Source of the DNA: Hansschlegelia beijingensis
GTDB lineage: Bacteria > Pseudomonadota > Alphaproteobacteria > Rhizobiales > Methylopilaceae
Length of the DNA: 64,000 bases
Assembly: GCF_014196425.1 (NCBI RefSeq)
Contig: NZ_JACIDR010000001.1
Coordinates: 186,001 to 250,000, forward strand
Direction of reading: 5' to 3'
Shown here: piece after piece, positions 29,026 to 37,778 of the stretch
Position numbering within the stretch: the first letter of the stretch is position 1
How the letters are laid out: every line of letters starts with the position of its first letter
Notes under the pieces: model-generated
The model's input: the letters and a program-made list of their open reading frames with translations, nothing else
What the model was told of the DNA's origin: nothing
Database searches by the model: none
Program-made: the position numbers and the translations under genes

Positions 29026-29928
29026 ATGGCGGACGCTCAACCCTTCGATAGCCGGGACGGCGTCATCTGGTTCGACGGCGCGTTCGTGCCCTGGTCCGAC
29101 GCCAAGGTGCACGTGCTCACGCATGGCCTGCATTACGCCAGCGGCGTGTTCGAAGGCGAGCGCGCCTATGGCGGCGTCATCTTCAAGATGCGGGAGCATA
29201 ACCAGCGGCTGATCGAATCCGCGCGGCTGCTCGGCTTCGAGATCCCGTTCACGGTCGAGCAGATCGACCGCGCCTGCGTGGAGACGCTGGCGCGGCAGGG
29301 CTTCGAGGACGCCTATGTGCGGCCGATCGCCTGGCGCGGCAGCGAGATGATGGGCGTCGCGGCCCAGCAGAACACGATCCACCTCGCGATCGCGGTCTGG
29401 CAGTGGCCGAGCTATTTCGACCCGGCCCAGCGCCTGAAGGGCATCCGGGTCGACCTTGCGGAGTGGCGCCGCCCCGACCCGCGCACCGCGCCTTCGCGGG
29501 CGAAGGCGACCGGCCTCTACATGATCTGCACCCTGTCGAAGCACGCGGCGGAGCAAAAGGGCTACGCGGACGCCCTGATGCTCGACTGGCGCGGCCAGGT
29601 CGCCGAGTGCACGGGCGCGAACGTGTTCTTCGTGAAGGACGGCGCGCTGCACACGCCGACGCCGGACTGCTTCCTGGACGGCATCACCCGGCGCACCGTC
29701 ATCGATCTCGCCCGCAAGCGCGGCGTCGAGGTGATCGAGCGCGCGATCATGCCGGAGGAGCTGGCAGGCTTCGAGCAGTGCTTCATCTGCGGCACGGCGG
29801 CCGAGGTGACGCCCGTGTCCGAGATCGCGCAGTGGCGCTTCACCGTCGGCGACCTCACGAAGGCGCTGATGGAAGACTACGAGGCGACGGTCAGGCCGGC
29901 CGCCAAGGCCGAGGTCGCGGCGGCCTGA
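29026..29928 (+). CDS. ilvE: Branched-chain amino acid aminotransferase
   Basis: A 300-residue fold-type IV PLP transaminase. HVLTHGLHYASGVFEGERAY, PSRAKATGLYMICTLSKHAAEQ (Lys region for PLP) and ECTGANVFFVKDG are diagnostic; LDGITRRTVIDLAR ends the motif set. It interconverts Leu/Ile/Val and their 2-oxo acids using glutamate. AAGGAG precedes the ATG by eight bases. It is monocistronic, divergent from marR. Confidence 0.95.
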   Translation: MADAQPFDSRDGVIWFDGAFVPWSDAKVHVLTHGLHYASGVFEGERAYGGVIFKMREHNQRLIESARLLGFEIPFTVEQIDRACVETLARQGFEDAYVRPIAWRGSEMMGVAAQQNTIHLAIAVWQWPSYFDPAQRLKGIRVDLAEWRRPDPRTAPSRAKATGLYMICTLSKHAAEQKGYADALMLDWRGQVAECTGANVFFVKDGALHTPTPDCFLDGITRRTVIDLARKRGVEVIERAIMPEELAGFEQCFICGTAAEVTPVSEIAQWRFTVGDLTKALMEDYEATVRPAAKAEVAAA

Positions 29929-29942
29929 GAACAGCCTCGCCT

Positions 29943-29972
29943 GGCCGTTCTCCTGTTCGTCAGGAGACGGCC
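29943..29972. terminator. Bidirectional hairpin between ilvE and the convergent membrane-protein gene
   Basis: GGCCGT-T-CTCCTG pairs with CAGGAG-ACGGCC around the loop TTCGT: 12 pairs with one bulged base. It overlaps the stop codon of the minus-strand gene. Neither side has a long T run, so it may work as a shared weak terminator. Confidence 0.45.
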
Positions 29973-30607
29973 GGGCGACGGGCGATCAGGCGCGCCAGCC
30001 GCGCCTCCAGACTGTCGACGCCGTGGTCGGCCTCGGCTTCCGCGGTGAGCCGCGCGAGGCGATCCGGATCGGCCTCCAGCCAGACCGCCATCAGCACGCC
30101 GGCGTCGTGCGCGATCAGCGCGCCGATCCGGGCGAGGATCGCCGCGCTCGGGATCATGGTCGCGAACCAGAGGCCGGGGATCGACTGAAGCCCGCCGTCC
30201 TGCATCGGAAGCCGCAGCGCGTGGAGGGCGGCGGCGGTCAGGCCGGCCAGCGCGTACAGCGCCGCGATCGCGATCAGATAGTTGAGGGCCTTGTCGAGGC
30301 CGATCACGCTGGCCCCCTTGTGCACGACGCCCCAGGCGAAGCCGCCGGCGGTCAGGGCGCCGATCAGCCCCCAGGAGAGGGAGGCGGCAAGCGTGTAGAG
30401 CCCGGCCGTTCCGGGATGTCCGGCGGCCTTGAGCGCCGCCACGCGGGCGCCCGTGGTCTCGGCCGTGAGCCATGAGACCTGAGGCTCGTAATGACCGACG
30501 GCCTGCCAGAGATCGCGGCCGACGCCGAAAACGAGGACGCTCACGATCGTCGCGTAAGCGCCGACGATCAGGGCCGTTCCCATACGAAACGAGATGCCTT
30601 GGCCCAT
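29960..30607 (-). CDS. Unrecognised membrane protein
   Basis: A 215-residue protein with four likely membrane segments (about residues 10-29, 71-93, 107-125 and 145-166) and a charged cytoplasmic tail rich in Asp, Glu and Arg. No family motif was recognised. It is convergent with ilvE and lies upstream, on the same strand, of nothing obvious; the moaE stop is about 100 bases beyond its start. G+C and codon use look like its neighbours. Confidence 0.65.
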   Translation of the reverse strand: MGQGISFRMGTALIVGAYATIVSVLVFGVGRDLWQAVGHYEPQVSWLTAETTGARVAALKAAGHPGTAGLYTLAASLSWGLIGALTAGGFAWGVVHKGASVIGLDKALNYLIAIAALYALAGLTAAALHALRLPMQDGGLQSIPGLWFATMIPSAAILARIGALIAHDAGVLMAVWLEADPDRLARLTAEAEADHGVDSLEARLARLIARRPAVS

Positions 30608-30709
30608 TGGCGGCGGATCCTGCGCCCGCCCCGCGGGCCGGCAGCGTTAACACTTCGTTACGCTACCAGCATTTTTTACGCGTCCCAAGACGGGACAGCA
30701 AAGCGCGGA

Positions 30710-31165
30710 CTATTTTTTCCAGCGGTCCGCGGCTGCGTCGTCGGTCGCCTTGGCCGCGACCCATGAGCGGCCGTCCGCCGTCTCCTCCTGCTTCCAGAAC
30801 GGAGCGGAGGTCTTGAGGTAGTCCATCAGGAACTCGGCGGCCTCGAAAGCCGCCGCCCGATGCGGCGCCAGCGTGACGACCAGAACGATCGGCTCACCGG
30901 CGAGAATCCGGCCGTGACGGTGGATCACCAGCGCGTCGGCGAGGCTCCACCGCGCGCGGGCCTCCGCCTCGATCCGCGAAAGCTCGTCCTCGACCATACC
31001 AGGGTAATGCTCGAGAGTCAGCGCGACGAGCTCGGCGCCGGAATCCGTGCGGTCCCGGCAGACGCCCATGAAGGTCACCACTGCGCCGACGTCGGAGCGG
31101 CCGTCGGTCAGGCGCGCGACCTCGGCGCCGAGGTCGAACGGCTCCGTCTGCAGCCGGACCGTCAT
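30710..31165 (-). CDS. moaE: Molybdopterin synthase catalytic subunit MoaE
   Basis: A 151-residue MoaE. VVTFMGVCRDRTDSGAELVAL, a RIEAEARARWSLADALVIHRHG block, and the active-site Lys in APFWKQE are diagnostic. With MoaD it inserts sulfur into cyclic pyranopterin monophosphate to give molybdopterin. It starts seven bases after the moaD stop, at the end of uvrC-pgsA-moaD-moaE, an order seen widely in alphaproteobacteria. Confidence 0.95.
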   Translation of the reverse strand: MTVRLQTEPFDLGAEVARLTDGRSDVGAVVTFMGVCRDRTDSGAELVALTLEHYPGMVEDELSRIEAEARARWSLADALVIHRHGRILAGEPIVLVVTLAPHRAAAFEAAEFLMDYLKTSAPFWKQEETADGRSWVAAKATDDAAADRWKK

Positions 31166-31172
31166 GCCGGGC

Positions 31173-31424
31173 TCAGCCGCCCGTCATGGGCGGGAAGAAG
31201 GCGATCTCGCGCGCGCCCGCGATCGGCGCGTCGGCCCGCGCGTGGCGCTTGTCGATCGCGGCGCGGATCGCGGGTCCAGCCTCGAAGGCGTGCTCATATT
31301 CGGGGCCGCGCCCGCGCAGCCACTCGATCAGCTCGGCGACCGTGCTCACGCCGGCCGGCGCCTCGGCCTCCTCCTCGGCGCGGCCGACCCGCTCGCGCAC
31401 CCAGGCGAAATACAGCAGCTTCAT
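31173..31424 (-). CDS. moaD: Molybdopterin synthase sulfur carrier subunit MoaD
   Basis: An 83-residue ubiquitin-fold protein ending FFPPMTGG; the terminal Gly-Gly is the thiocarboxylation site. It begins MKLLYFAWVRERVGRAEEE. The start overlaps the pgsA stop (ATGA). It works with MoaE. Confidence 0.95.
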   Translation of the reverse strand: MKLLYFAWVRERVGRAEEEAEAPAGVSTVAELIEWLRGRGPEYEHAFEAGPAIRAAIDKRHARADAPIAGAREIAFFPPMTGG

Positions 31425-32056
31425 TCCGAAGGCTCCTCCAGGACGTGGCGAAGGCCAGCCCGGAGATAGTCATAGCCGGTGTAGAGCGTAAGGAGCGCCG
31501 CCACCCACAGCAGGCCGATGCCGATCTGGGTGTTGCCGGGCAGCACCTTGTCGCCGGCGGGCCCCGCGAGCAGGAAGCCGATCGCGATCAGCTGGGTGGT
31601 CGTCTTGTATTTGGCGAGCTGCGTCACCGGTACGCTCGCCCGCAGCTCCGCCAGGAACTCGCGCAGGCCAGAGACCAGCACCTCGCGGCACAGGATCACC
31701 ATCGCGGCCCAGATCGACCAGCCCGAGATCGTGTTGTTCGCGGCCAGCATCAGCAGGCAGGCCGCGACCAGAAGCTTGTCGGCGATCGAGTCCAGCATGC
31801 GCCCGAGCGGCGACTGCTGCTGCCAGGCGCGCGCCAGATAGCCGTCGAGAAAATCGGTGACGGCCGCGATCGCGAAAATGGCGAACGCCGCCCAGCGCAG
31901 GGAGTCGCCGCCGACGAACAGGCACGCCGCCACCATCGGCACGGCCGCGATGCGCCCGTAGGTCAGCATGTTCGGCAGGCTCAGCGCGTGCAGCCGGGAT
32001 GGATTGACGCGCGGACGACGGAGGCCCATCGGTGCGAGATGGCTCTCAGAACTCAT
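31421..32056 (-). CDS. pgsA: CDP-diacylglycerol-glycerol-3-phosphate 3-phosphatidyltransferase
   Basis: A 211-residue inner-membrane enzyme. The CDP-alcohol phosphotransferase signature DxxDGxxAR...G...D...D is DFLDGYLARAW then GRMLDSIADKL. It starts SLPNMLTYGRI after a short tail and has about five membrane segments. It makes phosphatidylglycerophosphate for phosphatidylglycerol. It sits between uvrC and moaD. Confidence 0.93.
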   Translation of the reverse strand: MSSESHLAPMGLRRPRVNPSRLHALSLPNMLTYGRIAAVPMVAACLFVGGDSLRWAAFAIFAIAAVTDFLDGYLARAWQQQSPLGRMLDSIADKLLVAACLLMLAANNTISGWSIWAAMVILCREVLVSGLREFLAELRASVPVTQLAKYKTTTQLIAIGFLLAGPAGDKVLPGNTQIGIGLLWVAALLTLYTGYDYLRAGLRHVLEEPSE

Positions 32057-32160
32057 GTTTTCGAAGCGAACTCAGGCGCAGGTGACCCGGGACACGACCA
32101 CGCGGGGCGGCGGGCGTCAACACGCAGATTTGAGGGTCGGGCGGCCGGCGGGATGCGGCC

Positions 32161-34143
32161 TCAGCCACGGTCGCCGCGCTCGTGGAAGAAGTCGTAGATC
32201 ACCTTCGCCATCGCTTTGCTGACCCCGGGGGCCTTCTCGAGATCGGCGAGACCGGCCCGCGCCACCGCCTTCGCGGTTCCGAAGTGGCGAAGCAGCGCAC
32301 GTTTCCGCGTCGGCCCGACGCCCGGCACCTCGTCGAGAGGATTGGCGACGAACTCCTTCGAGCGACGCGCCCGATGGGTCCCGATCGCGAAGCGGTGCGC
32401 TTCGTCGCGCAGCCGCTGGACGTAATAGAGGACGGGGTCGCGCGGCGGCAGACGGAACGGCGTCTTGCCTTCCACGAAGAAGGTTTCGCGACCGGCCTCC
32501 CGGTCGACGCCCTTGGCGATGCCGACCAGCGGCGCGTCGGCGAGCCCGAGCTCGGCCAGCGTCTCGCGCGCCGCAGTAAGCTGCCCCTGGCCGCCGTCGA
32601 TCATCACGAGATCGGGCCAGGGAGGCGCGTCCTGCGCCGTGCGACCCTCCGCGTCGCGCGGGGACTCCTTCTGCAGCCGCGCGAACCGCCGCCGCAGCAC
32701 CTGCCGCATCATCGCGGTGTCGTCGCCCGGCGTGATGTCGTCGGGGCGGATGTTGAACTTGCGGTAGTGGTTCTTCTGGAAGCCCTCGGGCCCGGCCACG
32801 ATCATCGCGCCGACTGCAGCGGTCCCCATGATGTGGCTGTTGTCGTAGACCTCGATCCGCTGCGGCGGGGAGGGCAGGCCGAACGCCTCGGCGACGCCGG
32901 CGAGCAGCTTGGCCTGCGTCGAGGTCTCGGCCAGCCGGCGGCCCAGCGCCTCGCGGGCGTTGGCCAGCGCGCGCGCCACGAGATCGCGCTTTTCCCCGCG
33001 GGCGGGGACGGAGACCTCGACCCTGCGACCGGAGCGGATGCTCAGCGCCTCGGCGAGCAGCGCCCGATCCTCGATCTCCTCGCTCAGCAGGACGAGGCGC
33101 GGCGGCTCCTCGGCGTCATAGAACTGGGCGACGAACGACCCCAGGACCTCGCGCGGCTCCAGACTGCGGTCCGCCTTGGGGAAGTAGGCCCGCGCGCCCC
33201 AGTTCTGATAGGCGCGGAAGAAGAAGGCTTCGACGCAGGTCTGGCCGCCCTCGGCGTGGATCGCGAAGACGTCGGCCTCCTCCACCGTGCGCGGATTGAC
33301 GCCCTGATGGGACTGGATCGCCGCGAGCGCCGCTAGACGGTCGCGGTAGACGGCCGCGCGCTCGAAGTCGAGCGTCTCGGACGCCTGCTCCATGGCGTGG
33401 GCGAGCTCCTGCTTCACCTTGTCGGTCTTCCCGGTGAGGAAATCGCGCGCCTCCTGAACGAGCTCTGCATAGGCCTGCGGCGTGATTTCGCCGGTGCAGG
33501 GCGCCGAGCAGCGCTTGATCTGGAACAGCAGGCACGGCCTCGTCCGGCCCTCGAAATAGCTGTCCGAGCAGGAGCGCAGCAGGAAGGCGCGCTCGAGCGC
33601 GTTGATCGTCCGTCCGACCGCGCCGGCGGAGGCGAACGGGCCGAAGTAGTCGCCCTTCCGCACCCGGGCGCCGCGGTGCTTGGCGATCTGCGGGGCAGGG
33701 TGGTCGGTCGCGATCAGGATGTAGGGGAACGACTTGTCGTCGCGCAGCAGCACGTTGTAGCGCGGCCGCAGGCGCTTGATGAGGTTCGCCTCGAGCAGCA
33801 GCGCCTCGGTTTCGGTCTCGGTCGAGACGAACTCCATGGAGCAGGTCTCGGCGATCATCCGCGCGATGCGGGTGTTGTGGCCGATTCCGCGCGCATAATT
33901 CGCGACCCGCTTCTTCAGCGAGCGCGCCTTGCCGACGTAGAGCACCTCGCCGGCGCCGTCGAACATGCGGTAGACGCCGGGAGCGTTCGGCAGATGTCGC
34001 AACTGTGACCGGATCACCTCGACGCCGCGCCTGAGGTTCTCCGGGGCGGCTTCGAGCTCTCCCGTTTCGGGGGAAGAGAGCTCCAGGTCGTCGATGTCGT
34101 CGGCCTCGTCCGCTTCCGCGGGCGGCCTGTCTGGTTCGGTCAT
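32161..34143 (-). CDS. uvrC: Excinuclease ABC subunit C
   Basis: A 660-residue UvrC. After an acidic N-terminus comes the GIY-YIG nuclease ([23 protein letters not shown]), then the UVR motif ([16 protein letters not shown]), the RNase H-like endonuclease with [17 protein letters not shown] and [12 protein letters not shown], and C-terminal helix-hairpin-helix repeats ([18 protein letters not shown]). It makes both incisions in nucleotide excision repair. ATG at 34143 has no obvious ribosome site, so the precise start is uncertain. Confidence 0.95.
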   Translation of the reverse strand: MTEPDRPPAEADEADDIDDLELSSPETGELEAAPENLRRGVEVIRSQLRHLPNAPGVYRMFDGAGEVLYVGKARSLKKRVANYARGIGHNTRIARMIAETCSMEFVSTETETEALLLEANLIKRLRPRYNVLLRDDKSFPYILIATDHPAPQIAKHRGARVRKGDYFGPFASAGAVGRTINALERAFLLRSCSDSYFEGRTRPCLLFQIKRCSAPCTGEITPQAYAELVQEARDFLTGKTDKVKQELAHAMEQASETLDFERAAVYRDRLAALAAIQSHQGVNPRTVEEADVFAIHAEGGQTCVEAFFFRAYQNWGARAYFPKADRSLEPREVLGSFVAQFYDAEEPPRLVLLSEEIEDRALLAEALSIRSGRRVEVSVPARGEKRDLVARALANAREALGRRLAETSTQAKLLAGVAEAFGLPSPPQRIEVYDNSHIMGTAAVGAMIVAGPEGFQKNHYRKFNIRPDDITPGDDTAMMRQVLRRRFARLQKESPRDAEGRTAQDAPPWPDLVMIDGGQGQLTAARETLAELGLADAPLVGIAKGVDREAGRETFFVEGKTPFRLPPRDPVLYYVQRLRDEAHRFAIGTHRARRSKEFVANPLDEVPGVGPTRKRALLRHFGTAKAVARAGLADLEKAPGVSKAMAKVIYDFFHERGDRG

Positions 34144-34532
34144 GGCGTCAAGGCTGGGGCGGGGCGATCGCGCATTCGCTGCCTCCACATAAGGGCAGGA
34201 GAGCGCTTTGGCACGCCCCGTCGGTCCCGGGCGGCGGGCTCCCCCCGCGAGCCTGGCCCCGCAGATCCACTGGAGCGCGGGGCCTGCGAGGCGGGGACGT
34301 GGCGCGGAACCGCCGCGCCATGTTGCACTGCGGCCACGGAGGGCAGGCGCCACATTTTGGCCGGTGGGACGCCACATTGCCGCGCGCCAGGGCCCCTATG
34401 TGGAGGCCGCTGTCTTGAATCGCGGCCGCCTCGTCACTTCATGGAACTAAGTTGAAGCGACGGGCGTTTGCGGGGCAGGTCTGGGGCTCACGCCTCGACT
34501 GGTCGCTCATCAGAGCGTCGGGGAGTTTGGAA
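34144..34532. other. Intergenic region between uvrC and the first porin gene
   Basis: About 390 bases, very GC-rich on the uvrC side. It must carry divergent promoters for uvrC and the porin array. No tRNA, repeat, riboswitch or convincing promoter pair was recognised. Small open frames here (for example 34148-34375 minus) have no ribosome site and no recognisable motif. Confidence 0.5.
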
Positions 34533-35210
34533 ATGAGGCGCATTGCAGGGCTGGTCGGCGCGACCATCGCGCTGCTGTCCGGAGGAGCGGCCGTCGCGGC
34601 CGACCTCGGCGCGCCCGCGCTTGCGCCCGCAGTCTCCGTGCCGTCGTTCTCGTGGACGGGCCCCTATGTCGGGGTTCAGGCCGGCTATGACTGGTTCAAG
34701 GCCGATTCGAAGGTGAACGGCTTCTCGGCGAACTCCAGCCCCAGCGGCGTCACCGTCGGGGGCTATGTCGGCTACAATCATCAACTCGACGGCTCGCCGC
34801 TCGTTCTGGGCATCGAGACGGATCTCAGCTTCTCGGACGCCAAGGACAGCGGACGTGGCGGCGGCACGCGGCTGCGGACGGATCTCGGCCTCAACGGCGC
34901 CGTGCGCGGCCGGGTCGGATACGCCTTCGAGCGGTTCCTGGTCTATGGCGCGGGCGGTCTCGCCTATGCCGACCGGGACACTAAGGCCCGCGGCCTGGCG
35001 AACGGTTCGGATGACACTGTCGCGGTCGGCTGGACGATCGGCGGCGGCGTCGAAGCTGCGCTCAGCGACAACGTCACGGCGCGGGTGGAGTATCGCTATT
35101 CAGATTTCGGCACGGACTCGTTCAGCGTGGCCGGGACCCGGATGAAGTCTGATGTTACCGATAATCGAGTTCTTCTTGGGCTCGGTTACAAATTCTCAAC
35201 GGGTTGGTGA
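34533..35210 (+). CDS. Omp25/RopB-like outer-membrane beta-barrel protein (copy 1)
   Basis: A 225-residue porin-like protein. Residues 1-23 are a signal peptide ending AAVAAD. The barrel begins FSWTGPYVGVQAGYDW, followed by GGYVGYNHQLDGSPLVLGIE and VRGRVGYAFERFLVYGAGGL, and ends YKFSTGW with a C-terminal aromatic residue as Omp85 clients do. GGGGAG precedes the ATG at 34533; an upstream in-frame ATG at 34452 would bury the signal peptide. First of four tandem copies. Confidence 0.9.
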   Translation: MRRIAGLVGATIALLSGGAAVAADLGAPALAPAVSVPSFSWTGPYVGVQAGYDWFKADSKVNGFSANSSPSGVTVGGYVGYNHQLDGSPLVLGIETDLSFSDAKDSGRGGGTRLRTDLGLNGAVRGRVGYAFERFLVYGAGGLAYADRDTKARGLANGSDDTVAVGWTIGGGVEAALSDNVTARVEYRYSDFGTDSFSVAGTRMKSDVTDNRVLLGLGYKFSTGW

Positions 35211-35433
35211 CAACCACTTATGAACGTCGACTAAAAGGTCTCGGCCCATTTTTGGACACGTTTCGTCCGGAATGACGTCATGGTTACAGGGGATTTGCTA
35301 GCCGGCGTAGGAATTTACAGGTGAATGGTGTGTTGCAGAAGCGTCACTGTTCTCCTGTCTGTGAGACTGGCTCTATGAATGTTCAGGGCCGTGCAGTAGA
35401 ACTAGCTCAAGTGTCTCAATCGGAGGGATTCAA
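35211..35433. promoter_or_regulatory. Low-G+C leader region upstream of porin copy 2
   Basis: A hand count of 35221-35400 gives 91 G+C in 180 bases (about 51%), far below the surrounding roughly 70%. It ends in GGAGGG seven bases before the porin ATG. It probably contains the copy 2 promoter and a long leader; no exact -35/-10 pair is certain. Confidence 0.5.
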
Positions 35434-36090
35434 ATGATCCGCCACATCGCCCTCGGCGCAGCGTCTGCCGCCGTTCTTGCCCTTTATGCGCCTGCCGTCA
35501 TGGCGGCGGATCTTCCGGCGTATGAGCCCGCTCCTGCGGTCATCGCTCCCGCCGGCTTCACCTGGACCGGCCCGTACATCGGCGCCCAGGCCGGCTACAG
35601 CTGGGGCGACGCCGCGAAGGCCAGCCCGGACGGCTGGATGGTCGGCGGCTATCTCGGCTACAACTACCAGTTCGACGGCTCGCCGGTCGTGATCGGCATC
35701 GAGACCGACATCAACTACGCCGACATCGACGACCGGCGTAGCGCCCGTGGCGGCCGCACCAAGGTCTCCACGAACTGGGCCGGCGCGACCCGCGCCCGCA
35801 TCGGCTACGCCTTCGACCGCTTCATGGTCTACGGCGCGGGCGGTCTCGCCTACGCCGGCCGCGAGTTCAGCCGCAGCCCGGGCGACAAGGACAAGAAGAC
35901 CGCTGTCGGCTGGACGATCGGCGGCGGCGTCGAGTACGCCGCGAGCGACAACGTCGCGGTTCGCGCCGAGTATCGTTACAGCGACTACGGCAAGGACACC
36001 TTCCGGCTGGCCAACAGCTCGCCGAAGTCGAGCTACAGCGAGCACCGCGTGATGGTCGGCGTCGCCTACAAGTTCGACTCGCCGTTCTGA
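35434..36090 (+). CDS. Omp25/RopB-like outer-membrane beta-barrel protein (copy 2)
   Basis: A 218-residue barrel with signal peptide ending AVMAADLP, then YEPAPAV and FTWTGPYIGAQAGYSWGDA. GYLGYNYQFDGSPVVIGIE, ATRARIGYAFDRFMVYGAGG and the terminal YKFDSPF match copy 1 and copy 3. GGAGGG precedes the ATG. Proteins of this family are abundant, lipoprotein-like or porin-like outer-membrane components in Brucella and Rhizobium. It has its own low-G+C leader and a strong terminator, so it is probably highly expressed. Confidence 0.92.
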   Translation: MIRHIALGAASAAVLALYAPAVMAADLPAYEPAPAVIAPAGFTWTGPYIGAQAGYSWGDAAKASPDGWMVGGYLGYNYQFDGSPVVIGIETDINYADIDDRRSARGGRTKVSTNWAGATRARIGYAFDRFMVYGAGGLAYAGREFSRSPGDKDKKTAVGWTIGGGVEYAASDNVAVRAEYRYSDYGKDTFRLANSSPKSSYSEHRVMVGVAYKFDSPF

Positions 36091-36125
36091 TCTGACATCG
36101 CGCCCCTCGGGGCGCCGTGTTCCGG

Positions 36126-36160
36126 AAAACCCCGCGACGCAAGTCGCGGGGTTTTCTTTG
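36126..36160 (+). terminator. Intrinsic terminator after porin copy 2
   Basis: A perfect 13-pair stem (AAAACCCCGCGAC with GTCGCGGGGTTTT) closes a GCAA tetraloop and runs into TTTTCTTTG. It lies 36 bases after the stop and is a textbook rho-independent terminator. Confidence 0.9.
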
Positions 36161-36297
36161 TGTTCGGCTAACCTTCACCAATCGCTAAGGAATGCGCGGT
36201 AGCGTCCGGGCGACGTTCGGGACCTTCCCCGGCGTCTCTGCCAGCGTGATGCGTTCCGGATATCCCCCCGTTCCGGCTGTTGAGTACCGAGGTTCAC

Positions 36298-36981
36298 ATG
36301 TTGCGTAACATCTTCGTCGCGGCGGCCTCCGCCGCCGCCGTGGCCGTCGCGGCGCCGGCCGCCATGGCCGCCGATCTGCCGGCCTACGAGCCCGCTCCCG
36401 CCTACGCAGCTCCGGCTCCCGCCTCCAACTGGAGCGGCGCCTATATCGGCGCTCAGGCCGGCTATGGCTGGGGCCGCGCCACCAACAAGCGCGGCGCTCC
36501 GAACACCAAGCCGGACGGCGCCGTCCTCGGCGCCTATGCCGGCTATGATCATCAGTTCGACGGCTCGCCGGTCGTGGTCGGCGTCGAGACCGACCTGAAC
36601 TACAACAACGCCCACGACACCAAGAGCAACGCCGGCGGCCGGATCCGCAACGAGCTGAACTGGTCGGGCGCGACGCGCGCCCGCATCGGCTACGCCATGG
36701 ACAACGTCATGGTCTACGGCGCCGCGGGCGTCGCCTATGGCGAGCACAAGGTGAAGGCGCGCGTCGGCGCGGCCCGGTCCACCGACGACAAGACGGCGAT
36801 CGGCTACACGGTCGGCGGCGGCGTCGAGGCGAAGGTCGCCGACAACGTCACCGCGCGCGTCGACTATCGCTACAACGATTACGGCACGGACAGCTTCCAG
36901 GTCCCCGGCGGCAAGGTGAAGTCCGACCTGACCGAGAATCGTCTCACCGCAGGCGTCGCCTACAAGTTCAGCTCCTGGTGA
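36298..36981 (+). CDS. Omp25/RopB-like outer-membrane beta-barrel protein (copy 3)
   Basis: A 227-residue barrel. The signal peptide is Ala-rich and ends AAMAADLP; the N-terminus YEPAPAYAAPAPASNW precedes SGAYIGAQAGYGWGRA. GAYAGYDHQFDGSPVVVGVE, ATRARIGYAMDNVMVYGAAG and the C-terminal YKFSSW are shared with the other copies. ATG at 36298 has CGAGG upstream. It is flanked by terminators on both sides, so it is a separate transcription unit. Confidence 0.92.
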   Translation: MLRNIFVAAASAAAVAVAAPAAMAADLPAYEPAPAYAAPAPASNWSGAYIGAQAGYGWGRATNKRGAPNTKPDGAVLGAYAGYDHQFDGSPVVVGVETDLNYNNAHDTKSNAGGRIRNELNWSGATRARIGYAMDNVMVYGAAGVAYGEHKVKARVGAARSTDDKTAIGYTVGGGVEAKVADNVTARVDYRYNDYGTDSFQVPGGKVKSDLTENRLTAGVAYKFSSW

Positions 36982-37005
36982 GCTGAACCGCTTCTGCGAA
37001 CGAGC

Positions 37006-37036
37006 AAGCCCCGTGGCGCAAGCCGCGGGGCTTTTT
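37006..37036 (+). terminator. Intrinsic terminator after porin copy 3
   Basis: A 12-pair stem (AAGCCCCGTGGC with GCCGCGGGGCTT, one wobble pair) closes a GCAA tetraloop and is followed by TTTTTCG. The design (same tetraloop, same stem core) matches the terminator after copy 2. Confidence 0.88.
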
Positions 37037-37148
37037 CGTTTTCGGACGATTAAGGGCTTGTTGATCTTCTGACAGTTCCATTCGGGGGCCGGCCCTTCTT
37101 CGGCCGGCGTTCCGACGCCGCGCGGGGATAAGCGCCACCGGACGGTCC

Positions 37149-37712
37149 ATGTCGCTGCTGATCCGCTCAGCGCTGACGGCGTCGCTGCTCTGGACGCCGT
37201 CGCAGCTTCAGGCCTGGGAGCGCCTGGAAGCCTCGTCCGCAGGCTCGCCGACCGCGGCGACCTGGCTCAGCCTGCGGGCGCTCGATTCGCTGCTCACCGG
37301 CTCGACGCCGGATCTGTCGGTCCCGCGCAGCGCCTTCGACCGAATCGTCGTCGGGTTCGGCGGCGGGTCGAGTCGGGCGGGCGCCGACGCGCGGTTCGCC
37401 GACAGCCTGACCGACGGCCGCATCTCTTCCGCGATCGAGGCGCGGATCGGCTACGCGTTCGGCCGGTTCGTCGCCTACGGCGCGGCCGGACTGGCGTCGG
37501 CCTCCGCCGAGTTCGCCCGGGGCGGGCAGGGAAGGTCCGCGCTCGCCTGGAGCCTGGGGGGAGGCCTGGAAGCCCAGCTGCCGGGCGGCGTCACGGCGCG
37601 GTTGGGGTACCTGTATGTCGATCTCGGCCGGCGGCGCTCGGAGGGGAATGGCGAGGCCAGCCTCGCGCCCGCCGGGGGACAAATGACGGCCGGGCTCAAC
37701 TATCGGTTCTGA
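37149..37712 (+). CDS. Divergent short Omp25-like beta-barrel protein (copy 4)
   Basis: A 187-residue protein with a signal peptide (ending QLQAW). It lacks the N-terminal TGPYIGxQAGY block of the other three but keeps SSAIEARIGYAFGRFVAYGAAGLA, LAWSLGGGLEAQL, GGVTARLGYLYVDLG and a terminal NYRF, so it is a shortened relative. The middle region is unlike the others. It may be a degenerating copy or a specialised small barrel. Confidence 0.75.
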   Translation: MSLLIRSALTASLLWTPSQLQAWERLEASSAGSPTAATWLSLRALDSLLTGSTPDLSVPRSAFDRIVVGFGGGSSRAGADARFADSLTDGRISSAIEARIGYAFGRFVAYGAAGLASASAEFARGGQGRSALAWSLGGGLEAQLPGGVTARLGYLYVDLGRRRSEGNGEASLAPAGGQMTAGLNYRF

Positions 37713-37725
37713 GGCGCCTTCTCCG

Positions 37726-37741
37726 ACCGCCTTCGGGCGGT
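37726..37741 (+). terminator. Possible UUCG hairpin between porin copy 4 and the LysM gene
   Basis: ACCGCC-TTCG-GGCGGT forms a stable six-pair hairpin with a UUCG tetraloop, 14 bases after the stop. There is no T run, so it may stabilise the 3' end rather than terminate. Confidence 0.4.
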
Positions 37742-37778
37742 ATCATCAAGTGCGGTCACGACAGAGGAGGCCGCGCGC

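Noticed and set aside
34148-34375. A 75-codon minus-strand open frame upstream of uvrC with several Cys-Pro motifs
   Set aside because: No ribosome site, no recognisable domain and overlapping open frames in other phases; composition is what GC-rich spacer DNA gives.
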